From positions 1,542,359 through 1,606,358 of the forward strand of contig CM055096.1 of NCBI GenBank assembly GCA_029204225.1: a stretch of DNA of 64,000 nt, read 5' to 3'. This DNA comes from Diphasiastrum complanatum. Taxonomy: Eukaryota; Streptophyta; Lycopodiopsida; Lycopodiales; Lycopodiaceae. Position 1 is the first letter of the stretch, and every line of letters starts with the position of its first letter. The translations under genes were made by a program, and so were the position numbers. Below the pieces are notes generated by a model that was not told where the DNA came from, did not search any database, and was given only the letters and a program-made list of their open reading frames with translations. This document shows positions 1 to 10,102 of this stretch, piece by piece.

Positions 1-903
1 AATTGTGCCATGCCTTACGACGGGCTTTCTCTGCTGGTAACGCATGAACTGCCATCAATTTTGTTTCACACAATTTTTGCAACACTTCATGACTTAGTCG
101 TAAAGACTTATCATCATTTAACCACTCTGTTGCTGCTATGCGTAAAGATGGTATTAAAAATTCAATCGACATGAAAACATCTTGACCATAAACCAGTTGA
201 AAGGGTGCTTGATTTGTACTATTTTTGTAAGCAGTTCTGAATGCCCATAATGCTGCATGCAATTTATGTTCTTAATCAGATCGACTCGCTTCAACTATTT
301 TCGTCATAATAGTGCAGAGAATCTTATTGGAAGATTCAGCTTGCCCATTCCCTTTGGGATAATAAGGAGTACTAAATCTATGTATAACAAAAAAATCTTC
401 CAGTAAACACTATATCATTTGATTAACAAAGTGTGTACCCCGGTCACTCACAATCTCGATCGGACATCCAAATCTGATAATAGTATTTTCATAGAGAAAC
501 TTGGCCATAGATTTCACATCAGCAACTGTGACAGCTTTGGCTTCAACCCACTTGGTCATATAATCAGTTGCTACGATAATCCTCGCACAGCAGCATGAAT
601 AGGACCAACATAATCCAGTCTTCATTTTTCAAATGGCACTTGTGATAAAACCAGATGCAAGGGTTCATAGTTCTGTCTAGTAGGCCGTCGTGCTCGCTGG
701 CAAACATCACATGTCTGAATATAATTTTTTGTGTCCTTATGAAGCGTAGGCCACCAACAACCTGATTGCAAAAGTTTGCAAACAGTAATATATATAGAGA
801 AGTGTCCTCCGCCCATGCCATAATGTGAAAATGTGATTAAATCTGGTATTTCATGCGGTAAAACACATCTACGTAGATCCACCACGATACAATTGTCCTG
901 CAA
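1..903 (-). pseudogene. gypsy L integrase (zinc domain, core, C-terminal part)
   Basis: The retroviral-type integrase would insert the cDNA copy into the chromosome. Around 700-850 lies the HHCC zinc domain (histidines near SHYGMGGGH, then CDVCQRA). Around 420-560 lies the core start with TDYMTKWVEA and the second catalytic Asp in IVSDRGTHF. Near 290-370 is the YYPKGNGQAES block carrying the catalytic Glu, and downstream to the window edge the LWAFRTAYKNS and LVYGQDVF blocks typical of gypsy integrases. The frame changes near 620 and 410 and there is a stop near 270, so no single ORF spans it. The true C-terminus lies outside the window. Confidence 0.88.
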
Positions 904-1129
904 TCAATTGATAAGGGTGAGCCTTATGAATCAATTGCCTCTTCTATACTTTTGTCAAAGAGTCATTCGGTTGTCCTAGCATCAGGTACTCAACAATATC
1001 TGCTGCCCACTCAGGTTCTACTTCTACATAGAATAATGAAGCGTCTGGTAATTCATCATCAGTATTAACTAGTGCAGATTCAATTCGCGAAACATGGTCA
1101 ACTAGATAATGTTGCTTCCCCTTTCGAAC

Positions 1130-1500
1130 CACAATTCAAAAGTCAAATTTAGTCAATAACAGTAACCATCTTGCAATACATCCAGTATTGCACGTCTTGT
1201 TTACCAAGTAAAGTAACGGCTGGTAATCCGTATAAAATGCAAAGTGCGTTTCCATGAGGTAATGATGAAATTTTTGAACAGAAAGAATCATGGCTAACGC
1301 TTCACGTTCTGTTGTTGAATAGTTCTTCTCTGGATCTGTAAGTTGTCTACTTGCAAATCATATTGGATAGTTCTTGTTATAGTAACTAGGCTGTGTCAAA
1401 ACTGATCCAATTGCATATTTCGAGGCATCAGTGTGAACATCAAATTCAATCGTCCAATTTGGAAAATGCAGTATTGGTGCTGAAATTAATGTTTTTATTT
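1130..1500 (-). pseudogene. gypsy L RNase H
   Basis: RNase H removes the RNA strand during reverse transcription. On the minus strand the domain opens with DVHTDASKYAIG (catalytic Asp) near 1440, followed by the TEREALAM Glu block near 1290 and the FYTDYQPLLYLVNK Asp block near 1220. These three motifs in order identify a gypsy RNase H. The Asp-Tyr pair replaces the usual Asp-His in the third block. An in-frame stop lies near 1360. It sits directly downstream of the RT block, as in intact elements, and is followed by the linker ORF at 944-1132 (QHYLVDHVSR) that leads into integrase. Confidence 0.85.
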
Positions 1501-1935
1501 TATTTTTTAAAGGCTTCTAACGTCTCTAATGTCCAAATAGGAAAAATAGTCAGGTTGTATATAGGTCTTGCTAAATTCCCAAAGAAGATAATAAAAATTC
1601 GATAGTAGTTCGCATGGCCCATAAACACATAAACTCCACGAATTGTTGTTGGCGGTGGCAATTCCACAATTACCTTGATTTTAGAATAATCTATGACAAT
1701 GCCATGTCTCGATATCACATGCCCAAGTACAACTCCATGGAAAACCCATATCTGACATTTTTTTGGATTTAGAGAAATTTGATACTTGCGACATCTTTCA
1801 AATACTTTCTCCAATCGATCCAGGTGGTCTATATCTGTGCTATGGACTCCAAGGTCATCCAAGTAAATTTCAAAGAATTTATGTAAATAATCTTTAAAAG
1901 CAAATTGCATTACTCTTTGGAACGAACTTTGTAAA
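1500..1935 (-). pseudogene. gypsy L reverse transcriptase, C-terminal half
   Basis: On the minus strand a 136-codon ORF (1500-1910) carries the RT active site YLDDLGVHS, the KKCQIWVFHGVVLGH block and the YYRIFI thumb block. Just upstream a damaged SFQRVMQ block corresponds to the conserved APSTFQQ region. Upstream of about 1935 the similarity stops and leader sequence begins, so the fingers and first catalytic Asp are missing. RT would copy the element RNA to DNA; this copy cannot. Family match to element E at 21225-21600 is close and continuous. Confidence 0.88.
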
Positions 1936-2637
1936 ATGCCGAAGGTTATTTATTTTCATAAGTTAAACTGTTTTAAGGGCACCTTCGTCTTTTCAAGGGC
2001 ACTGCGAAGAATCAAGAGTAATACTGGTATTTTTGCAAAAAACTTTTTTTTTTGGCAAAAACATGACAATATGACAGCTAATCCTCTGAGAAACCTTCTA
2101 TTTCTGATATTATTCTTCACCGACCTGGCAGTAGATAGATCTAAATCTCACCTATGCACGGGCAAAGGTTCTTTTTCTATATTTTTAGGGTTTTGGTGAT
2201 TTTTTGGTGTTTTTTGATGGTTTTTCTGATGTTTCTAAAAATCTGCTGGAAATAATTGTTCGCCTTCAAACTGAAGGTTCTGTGATCAAAACCAAAGGTG
2301 CTTGCAACTCGGTGAATGTTTCTTGAGAGAGGGCAATAAGTTATTAGCTCTGATGATGATTTTTGTCTCCTTTTGACCAAAATCTGGCAAATTTGACCGA
2401 TTTTTGTTGTTTTTTCTGATATCTTAGATTCAAATGGATTTTAAGATTGGTGATCTAAATAGCTTTTCCTATTCTACAATCAGAGTAGATTTCAAACAAG
2501 CAAATCCACTCAAAATAGGCAAAATCACTCCCAAACTAATCCTAAATGCAGATTTAACACTATTCATGCCATGACAAGATGCCTAATGCAAGCTAACCAT
2601 CCAACAAACATGCTGCAAACTGAAAATCTGGCGTAGT
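1936..2637 (-). other. gypsy L leader (non-coding)
   Basis: About 700 bases between the primer binding site and the start of RT homology. AT-rich with T-tracts; short ORFs here have no family resemblance. It represents the element leader joined to RT by an internal deletion. Confidence 0.55.
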
Positions 2638-2655
2638 TCCCCGGCAACGGCGCCA
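2638..2655 (-). promoter_or_regulatory. gypsy L primer binding site (tRNA-Asp-like)
   Basis: On the minus strand the sequence reads TGGCGCCGTTGCCGGGGA, the primer site used by many plant gypsy elements and complementary to the 3' end of an Asp tRNA. It lies four bases after an LTR end in CACTACA, as expected for a 5' LTR and primer site junction. Confidence 0.9.
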
Positions 2656-2659
2656 AAAT

Positions 2660-2740
2660 TGTAGTGGGTTTCTTCCCTTGCCTATCCTCAACCCAAGATC
2701 TAATCAATCTAGCATCGAGGAGATGAAATTAGTTTTCACA
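2660..2740 (-). repeat. gypsy L 5' LTR, 3' fragment
   Basis: The plus strand begins TGTAGTGGG (minus-strand LTR end in CA) right beside the primer site. The LTR can be followed for less than about 100 bases before sequence belonging to the copia B tail begins, so the rest was displaced or lost when B inserted. The right limit is approximate. Confidence 0.55.
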
Positions 2741-2798
2741 CGTAGATTTGTTCCCATGAGGTACATCCTACTTTGAACACTTCACATTCATCTCTCCC

Positions 2799-3739
2799 TT
2801 ATGACTTGAGATCTTCCTCAACAAGTCTCATGATAGAACCTTTTGATCTACTTTCTTTATGAATACATGTGACACCACTTGTTGCACAAATGACTTTCTT
2901 GGACTCATCACATAAAGATGCAAAATAAACTTTTTCTTCAAACATGCTCAAAGCACCATCTCTTTCCAAATGAGTAAATAAGTCATTAGCAACAACCATT
3001 TCCAAAGAAGAGTTTTCATCACCTCCATTGATGAAGTTAGCTCTCTTCTTACCTTTTTCATTTTTGCACTTGCCATGTAGTTCCATTGAAGAGCCACCAA
3101 GACTTGGAAATCTATGAGTAGAAGAGTTTAGACATGATACTAATTTAGCACCACATGACTCCATTTGACTAGTAGGTGGCACTAGTCCATCTTCAAAATC
3201 CAATGGCTCAAAAACATTGATCATAGATTCACCAAAAGCTGCCAAGTTAGCACAACAATAACTATCTCCAAGAAGCTCATTAGATCTCAACCTAGATCTA
3301 GCATAAGGAAGCTCTTTAGACTTTGCATAAGATCTACCAATCTTATTGATGCTAGGAATTGACTTTTGAAAGTTGAGAAAACCACCAACATCCATTTCAT
3401 TCTTCTTGTTAGACATAACAAATGCATCAAGCTTGTAAAATCTACCTTGTCTATTGCCCCTAGCAATCAAGACATCTCCCTTAGTAATGAAACAAACATC
3501 CCTAACAAACTTTGTCTTGTAACCTTTCTTTAACATTTGACCAACACTTAGCAAATTCCTTGAAAGTGAAAGAATGTAAAGAATACCATCAAGCCTTGCA
3601 TTCCTATTAGTAGAAAGGAATTGGGCCAATACCTTTGATCATACACTCACCACCATTTGGCATGTGAACCACTTTCTTGGTTCCAACATAAGAGATCAAA
3701 GAAGGAAAGAACTCCTTGTGACTAGTCATGTGTGAACTA
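2799..3739 (-). pseudogene. copia B protease end, pre-integrase region and degenerate tail
   Basis: From 3739 downward the minus strand continues the protease with SSHMTSHKEFFPSL, then the pre-integrase block NLLSVGQMLKKGYKTKF and GRFYKLDAFV (ORF 2799-3629, 276 codons). The next stretch should be HKRLGH, CxxC and the integrase core; instead only a weak echo remains (AKSKELPYARSRLRS, compare SKSHRLAYSRSTSRS in D). The tail is hydrophilic and unassigned and ends MRLVEEDLKS, similar to the C-terminus MLKLVEEGV of element J. RT and RNase H are missing. The upstream boundary is the A insertion, so this piece is separated from its own start by 6.3 kb. Confidence 0.75.
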
Positions 3740-3744
3740 GATCC
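3740..3744. repeat. target-site duplication of A, left
   Basis: GATCC immediately left of the A LTR, matching GATCC at 10098-10102. Confidence 0.95.
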
Positions 3745-4535
3745 TAACAAAATTTCCAGAATTCACACATGTGGGAAATGTCCACAAGTATGATGGATCT
3801 AATTAAGCTTTGTGATTAGCACAGTAACCTGATTCTAGATTGATTAACAAGATCTAGTTCAGAAAATATGGCTTAACCACAATCTAGCATGCTAAGCATA
3901 AGAATATGATAGCAATAAATCAATAATGAGCAAAAGTACAAGATATCAGTGTATTAGCATTAGCCTCAACACGAGTTAGAGAGAGAAAGATAGAGAGATG
4001 ACAAGCAAAAAATGTGTGGACCCAAAATGGCATGAGATAGCTACAAAGCTTTGGTTCTTCATCACAAAATATGAGGAGAGCTACACATATTTAGGAGTTT
4101 GAAATAGCTCGAGGTAGAACCACATCCATCCATCATTTAATGACATCTAAAGGGAAAACTAGAGTCTATGTGACATTTGTCAATTCTCATGCATGAAACT
4201 CTACCAACTTTTTCCAAGTGTGCTAGTTCTAACTAGAAATGTACAAATCATCATGCATGTGTCCATTACACTTTGTGCATGCCTTGCATGTCACTATGGA
4301 TCACTTACAATTAATGCATGTGAATTGCCACGAGTTTCTACAAGCATAATTTTGCTAATTCTATGTCTACAAACTATATGCAAGTTGCACTCATCATTCT
4401 AGATATGACATATCCATATAGCTCAAGTTCTATGTAGGCCAAACTTGGCATTTTGCATTTATGAACGACATACTTGCATGATACAATATTTGTAGCAAGC
4501 CTAAAGTCAAGATGGATTATTTTTCCATTTCAACA
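3745..4535 (-). repeat. element A 3' LTR
   Basis: Matches 9308-10097 throughout. On the minus strand it begins TGTTGAAATGG; the other end reads TTTTGTTA, where the 5' copy has the canonical TTTTGTCA, so one terminal base has mutated. It carries a CACACATGTG motif at 3764-3773. Confidence 0.95.
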
Positions 4536-4545
4536 CTCTTCCTAA
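4536..4545 (-). promoter_or_regulatory. element A polypurine tract
   Basis: Minus strand TAGGAAGAG directly before the 3' LTR start TGTTGAAATGG; this primes plus-strand DNA synthesis. Confidence 0.85.
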
Positions 4546-4552
4546 AAACAAT

Positions 4553-5322
4553 CTATATTGACTTGAACATGGATCTTGGTATTACTCCAAGATTGGCTCT
4601 ATGCTTGATGAAGGAACCTTTGCTCAAAGGTTTGGTGAGCATATCAGCAATACAAGATGATGTGTCGATGTGCTCCAAGTAGATTTCACCTCCAGTGAGC
4701 TTCTCTCTCACGAAGTAATGTGCAACTTCGATATGATTGCTCCTTGCATGGAATATCGGGTTGTTGGCAAGGGCTTGGGCTGAAATGTTGTCACACATGA
4801 TCATAGGTAGATCCTCTTCCATGATTATCTTTAGCTCCACTAGTAACCTTTTGATCCAAAGCACTTCCTTTGTTGTTGTAGTGAGTGCCTTATACTCAGC
4901 TTCACAAGATGAGAGTGATATAGTATCTTGCTTTTTGAAAAGCCAAGATATCAAGTTTCCTCCAAGACATATGACATAAGCACTTGTAGATTTTTGATCT
5001 GTTCTATCACTTGCAAAATCCGAGTCAGAATAACCAACAATAGAAAGATCTTCACTTTTATACAATAAACCATAATCAAAAGTTGAAGATATATATCTAA
5101 GTATCTCTTGGCCATTTTCCAATGGTAAATAGTAGGATTTTGCATAGCCTGGCTCAACTTATGAACACTAAAGCTTATGTCAGGTCTAGTTATTGTGAGC
5201 CAAATTAAGGAGCCTATAAGACTCCTAAAAAGTGTGATGTTCACGAAGGATCTTTCATTACCTTTGTTAGGGTCTTTTACATTTTGCTCCATAGGAGTTT
5301 CTATACTCTTACAATCTAACAT
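4553..5322 (-). pseudogene. element A RNase H and C-terminal RT
   Basis: ORF 4553-5122 (189 codons) holds the copia RNase H: GYSDSDFASDRTDQKST, then LSSCEAEYKAL, then MCDNISAQALANN and HARSNHIEVAHYF, and near the end CIADMLTKPLSKG. ORF 4951-5322 in another frame holds the RT thumb (ETPMEQNVK, SLIGSLIWLTITRPDISF). A frameshift near 5110 separates them. In an intact element both are one polyprotein. The stop at 4553 lies 18 bases before the LTR start. Confidence 0.9.
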
Positions 5323-6003
5323 ATTGAACTCTTTTAATATTGAAAGAGCATACTTGGATTGACATACAAAAGCTTTATCATTAAGAAAGTCAATCTCTAA
5401 TCCTAAGATGTAGTGAATTTTTCCAAGATCTTGAACCTTGAATTATTTTCCAAGTGCAATCTTGGTTTCCTCAACTAACTTGATACAACTTTTTGTGAGA
5501 ATGATATCATCAACATAAATAAGAAGGATGACAATATTTTTATCAAAAAAATTGACATATAAGGAAGGATCATAGTTACTAAAATTAAATCCTAGTGACT
5601 CAAGAAAGGTGTTAAGTCGAGAATACCATGACCTTGGAGCTTGCTTTAGTCCATATAAACTTTTGAAGAGCAAGCAAACTTTGTCTTTGTCATGGATGGA
5701 CCCAATAGGCTGATCCATATAAATCTCTTTTTCTAGATATCCATTTAGAAATGCATTAGAGACATCTAGTTAAAGAACTTGCCAATTGAAAAAACAAGCA
5801 ACAGAAATTATGATTCGAATTGATACCATCTTTGCAACTGGAGCAAAAGTCTCCTCATAATCAAGTCCATAAACTTGAGCAAAACTTTTAGCACAAAGCC
5901 TAGCCTTGTACTTGTTGATTGTGCCATCTTGATTATACTTGACTCGAAAAACCCACTTACAACCAATATGTGCTTGTTGGATGGAAGATCCACAAGCTCC
6001 CAT
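5323..6003 (-). pseudogene. element A reverse transcriptase core
   Basis: ORF 5770-6003 carries the start of RT (NKYKARLCAKSFAQ, YEETFAPVAKMVSIR). ORF 5443-5718 carries SLYGLKQAPRSWYSRL and the active site LLIYVDDIILT. Between them a stop interrupts the first catalytic block, which reads LDVSNAFLNGYLEKE, and another stop near 5440 precedes KVQDLGKIHYILGLEI. All conserved blocks can be seen, but in at least three segments, so no functional enzyme can be made. Confidence 0.9.
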
Positions 6004-6638
6004 GTCTTATTGGCCATCAAAGCATGATATTCCTCCTTCATGGCAAGATACCATTCCTTCGAGTTGAGTGCATCATATACATCCTTCGGCTCCTCATGAG
6101 AAATAAAATAAGCATAATTAGTGGAGTTGATTTCCACTTGCTTGCCTCTATCTTCATAGGTAAGCCTCCTAGGCTCGGATCTTTCTCTTTGAGATCTCCT
6201 TGGTGAAAAGATACGAGGTGACTCCTCCTCAATTCTCAGCCCCATCTGTCCATGATAGTCTTCAAGGGTGATGATTGGAGTATCTTTGTGAGAATCTTTG
6301 AACTCAGCCTCCTCAAGAATGTATTTTTGATCCTCATGGAATATAACATCCCTACTCTCAATTGTAGTTGAGGTAGAGGGAACATAGATTCTGTAAGCTT
6401 TCTTGTTGGATGCATATCCAACCATGATCTCTTTAATAGAATTAGGATCAAATCTTTTCCTTGTTTCCAAGGGCACATAAACAAAGCACGCACAACCAAA
6501 AACTCTAAGGTGATCTACCTTAGGTTTCTTCTTAAACAAGATTTCAAAAGGTGATTTTTCAGCAAGTGCATTATGAGGTAATCTATTGCACAAATAGTTT
6601 GCACAATTTATAGCTTCACCCCAATATTCAATAGGCAA
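5808..6638 (-). pseudogene. element A integrase C-terminus and RT linker
   Basis: A 276-codon ORF beginning in the integrase C-terminal part: YWGEAINCANYLCNRLP, FGCACFVYVP, GYASNKKAYRIYVPSTSTT and SRDVIFHE are standard copia integrase blocks. Then comes the acidic, proline-bearing linker ending RLTYEDRGKQVE, and the RT opening KEWYLAMKEEYHALM and NKTWELVDLP, after which the frame is lost at about 5990. The last 50 or so codons of the ORF are out-of-frame RT. Confidence 0.9.
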
Positions 6639-7763
6639 AGAAGCTTCAACTCAGATTGCTCTAACACATTCACATAAAGATCAATTTTTCCTCTCAGCAG
6701 CTCCATTTTGAGATGGAGAATAAGCACAAGAAAACTCTCTCTTTATTCCTTCACCTTCACAATATTCATAAAACTTGCTGGAGATGTATTCATTTCCTCC
6801 ACCACATCTTAAAGCTTTAACTTTGAAAGAAAATTATTTCTCAACATAAGCTTTGAAGATTAGGAAGTGATCAAATACCATAGTTTTTGAAGAAAGTAGA
6901 TACAACCAAATATATCTGGTAAAGTCATCAATAAAGGTGACAAAACATGTTGCACTACCAATACTTTTAGAAGTTTTAGAAGAAAAAAAATGAACATCCG
7001 AGTGTATAAGCTCCAAAGGATGAGTAGTCTTGATAAAAGACTTTTGATATGGCCTTCTATGTAATTTTGCAATAGCACAAGCCTCACAGGGCTTGAAATC
7101 TTTGGAAAATGATTTTGGAAGGCCAATAGCCTTATCTTTCTTGACCATAGAAGACATAGACTTAAAGTTAGGATGTCCCAACCTTCTATGCCGCAACTCC
7201 TCCTTAGATAAAAAAGCAACTTCACAAAAGTTTGCATTCTCATAAGAATTGAACTTGAAAATTCCACCATATGTAGATCCATGAGCTAGGACCTCATCAT
7301 TTTTCTTGATAAAGCAAGTATTGGAATTGAACTTTACATCACAACCATTATCAAGTAACTTTCCCACGCTAATCAAGTTCTTTGTAAGTTTTGAAATGAA
7401 AAGAATATTAGAAAGTGCAAGAACTTTTGAAGAAGCAAGTTTCAATGGAATGTTGCCAATTTCTTCTATAGAGCACTCATGATCATTAGCAGTGTAAATA
7501 GATCTCTTAAGTCCTTTGTAAGGTACAATTGAGTCAAAAGATTCCTTTGAACAGCATATATGTGAAGAAGCTCCACTATCTATGTACCAAGCTCCATCTT
7601 TCTTGAAAGGTGATGAAGAGAAACTGGACACCATAAGTGATCCTTCTCCATCACTTGCAATAGAATCTTCTTCAATCTCTTTGGAGAGGTTAGCTTGCTT
7701 GAGTTGGTTTTTCTCATTAAAGCAATTAGAGGCATAGTCCCCTTCTTGCCACAGAAGAAACAC
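6639..7763 (-). pseudogene. element A protease, pre-integrase and integrase core
   Basis: ORF 6834-7763 (309 codons): protease active site WYIDSGASSHICCSKESF near codon 60, pre-integrase block LRHRRLGHPNFKSM with CEACAIAK (zinc HHCC), then the integrase core LIHSDVHFF and CFVTFIDDFTRYIWLYLLSS. The frame stops at 6834, after which the second catalytic block (a Gly-rich GNEYISSKFY) and the SQNGAAERKN block with the catalytic Glu continue with two further stops down to 6640. The second catalytic Asp appears replaced: the usual RSDNGGEY reads close to RCGGGNEY. Confidence 0.87.
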
Positions 7764-8100
7764 TTCACTTTATTCTTCTTGGTCTTTGAAGTAGAATGAT
7801 GAGATGAACTATCCTCTTCACCAGCTTTGTCTCGATCTTTGGCTTTGTCTTTGTTGGATGCTTGAGAGAACTGGTTCTTACTCCTTCCTTTATGCTTGTC
7901 TTTGATAAAGAGGGCTTTGTCACTTCCACCATGCTTGAGTTTGTTCATCTTGGACATTTTATAGCTTTACCTAGATTATTAAAAAATAAGAATTCCTTGG
8001 AGAGTTTCTAGATTAGGCAACTCCTCCTTAATGGCAAAAGACTAAACAAGATTATCATAGTCATCTCTCAAGCCATTTAAAATGACTTGAACTAGCTAAT
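7580..8100 (-). pseudogene. element A gag C-terminus with zinc knuckle
   Basis: ORF 7580-7957 carries the basic, Ser/Lys-rich nucleocapsid (HKGRSKNQFSQASNKDKAK) and the start of the zinc knuckle CFFCGKKG; a one-base shift inside the knuckle then moves to the frame of the protease ORF (DYASNC). Between 7958 and 8100 several stops break the gag capsid end (QVILNGL, SFAIKEELP region). Gag would coat the RNA in virus-like particles in the cytoplasm. Confidence 0.82.
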
Positions 8101-8536
8101 CTTGGTTAATAGTAATACCAATACAAGAAAGCTCTCTATGTGAATCTTTAACTCTCAGAACATAGTTTGATGCACTCTCTTCACTTTTTTGGAAACTTTG
8201 GAAAATATGATTTCTAAGAGTGAGTATTCTAGGAGTATTCTTTGCTTCATAGATGGACTTAAGTGTATCCCAAGCTTCTTTGGCTGTAGTGCAAGATCCT
8301 GTCTCTCTTAGAATTTCATTAGATACATTCATCTTGATAAAATGTAGAGCCATTGTAGCTCTCTTCCTATACTTAGGAATTTCAGCCTGTGCTTGAGGCT
8401 CCTCTTCACCACCAAGCACAATGTCCATAACCTCCTGGAGTATCAAAATAAACTCCATTTTGAACTTCCAAATTGAGTAATTAGAAGTATTTAGTCTTTC
8501 ATTTGCTCCTAGAAGATATCCTCCAAGAGGTGCCAT
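8096..8536 (-). pseudogene. element A gag N-terminus
   Basis: A 146-codon ORF starting MAPLGGYLLGANERL at the position where all related elements start. NYSIWKFKMEFIL is the conserved N-terminal gag block, followed by ALHFIKMNVSNEILRE and AKEAWDTLKSIYEAK, then LRNHIFQSFQ and NYVLRVKD of the UBN2-type copia gag fold. Stops just after 8096 break it from the rest. The same start and leader are recognisable in element H at 58097. Confidence 0.9.
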
Positions 8537-9294
8537 TTAGATGAAGACTTCTTAGTTATTGGACTGCAATATGTTTGAGCTTGTTCCAATCACACTTAAA
8601 ATTGCTGCTCTCTTTCACTATATGTATTTTCAAGGATATTCTACCTTCCTATGTGAAACACTTGCAACTGTATTTGAGAAGGATCTCAAATATTCTACAA
8701 GACAAGATTATCTAGATCAAACACACAAAGTGAATTGTGAGACTTTGGCAAGTTTGAATCCTACTTTTGGCACATGTGAAATGCTTTAGAAGAAAACACT
8801 ATTGACAATCAGAAGGCTCAAAGGGTGTTCAATTACTTCAAACTTAGTCTTGAGCTTCAGTTTCTTGTGAAGGATTCTCAAAACAATGGTTTCAGAACAA
8901 AGCAAGGTTGAATCGAATCAAAATGTTGTCACTCGGATTTTGGACCTATCCTTATCCTCTTTAAGAGCTTATAGCTCTCGATAGACACATCAGATTGATT
9001 TGATTTTAATATCTATGAAAAGTACAGATCATAAGCTTTCCATCAAGCTATAACGCCACTATTTTTGGATCTACAAACAAGGAGATAGAAGGGACTGAAA
9101 ATCTCTGATTTTCACACGTGCGAAATTCCAAAATTCCGTACTACCACTATTCAGGTCTGAAAATTCAGTTTCAATCTGATTTAATCCAGATTCACTTTAG
9201 AGAAAGGTGAGAAAAAGTGCAAAACTGCTTTTTTGCTTGAATTAGCTCTCAGTTTCTTGTACAATCAGAGATGTTAGCATGCAAAGCTCAATTT
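8537..9294 (-). other. element A leader
   Basis: About 760 bases between primer site and gag start. No coding match. The part next to gag (8537-8890) is alignable with 57736-58096 upstream of element H, which shows common descent of A and H. Confidence 0.75.
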
Positions 9295-9307
9295 GGCTCT
9301 GATACCA
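9295..9307 (-). promoter_or_regulatory. element A primer binding site (initiator Met tRNA)
   Basis: Minus strand TGGTATCAGAGCC, directly touching the 5' LTR end; the standard copia primer site. Confidence 0.95.
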
Positions 9308-10097
9308 TGACAAAATTTCCATAATTCACACATGTGGGGAATGTCCACAAGTATGATGGATCTAATTAAGCTTTGTGGTTAGCACAGTAACCTGATTCTA
9401 GATTGATTAACAAGATCTAGTTCAGAAGATATGGCTTAACCACAATCTAGCATGCTAAGCATCAGAATATGATAGCTATAAATCAATAATGAGCAAAAGT
9501 ACAAGATATCAGTGTATTAGCATTAGCCTCAACATGAGTTAGAGAGAAAAAGATAGAGAGATAACAAGCAAAAAATGCGTGGACCCAAAATGGCATGAGA
9601 TAGCTACAAAGCTTTGGTCTTCATCACAAAATATGAGGAGAGCTACACATATTTAGGAGTTTGAGGTAGCTCGAGGTAGAACCACATCCATCCATCATTT
9701 AATGACATCTAAAGTGAAAACTAGAGTCTATGTGACATTTGTCACTTCTAATGCATGAAACTCTACCAACTTTTTCCAAGTGTGCTAGTTCTAACTAGAA
9801 ATCTACGAATCATCATGCATGTGTCCATTACACTTTGTGCATGCCTTGCATGTCACTATGGATCACTTACAATTAATGCATGTGAATTGCCACGAGTTTC
9901 TACAAGCATAATTTTGCTAATTCTATGTCTACAAACTATATGCAAGTTGTACTCATCATTCTAGATATGACATATCCATGTAGCTTGAGTTCTATCTAGG
10001 CCTAACTGGGCATTTTACATTTATGAACAACATACTTGCATGATACAATATTTGTAGCAAGCCTAAAGTCAAGATGGATTATTTTTCCATTTCAACA
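9308..10097 (-). repeat. element A 5' LTR
   Basis: Minus strand starts TGTTGAAATGG and ends TTTTGTCA at the primer site; 790 bases. Contains CACACATGTG at 9327-9336. It should hold the element promoter. Confidence 0.95.
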
Positions 10098-10102
10098 GAT
10101 CC
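10098..10102. repeat. target-site duplication of A, right
   Basis: GATCC, identical to 3740-3744. Confidence 0.95.

Larger units (their letters stand above)
1..2660 (-). mobile_element. Ty3/gypsy element L (deleted, runs off left edge)
   Basis: Read on the minus strand the order is LTR end, primer binding site, leader, mid-RT, RNase H, integrase zinc domain, integrase core, which is the gypsy order. The element is cut by the window edge inside the integrase. Gag, protease and the N-terminal part of RT are absent: the leader runs directly into RT near 1935. Stops and frameshifts occur throughout, so it is dead. It is the same family as element E, sharing the YLDDLGVHS active-site context and the following KCQIW block. 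Confidence 0.9.
3745..10097 (-). mobile_element. Ty1/copia element A, complete structure, decayed genes
   Basis: Two LTRs of about 790 bases, a primer site touching the 5' LTR, a purine tract touching the 3' LTR, and a perfect 5-base target duplication GATCC define the full element on the minus strand. LTR identity looks like about 96-97 percent by eye, so it is moderately old. All copia domains are present in order (gag, protease, integrase, RT, RNase H) but with several stops and frameshifts. It sits in the protease codons of element B. Its closest relative in the window is H. Confidence 0.96.

Noticed and set aside
4193-4402. 69-codon ORF repeated at 9755-9964
   Set aside because: The two ORFs are the same LTR sequence of element A; the repetition is due to the LTRs, not a gene family.
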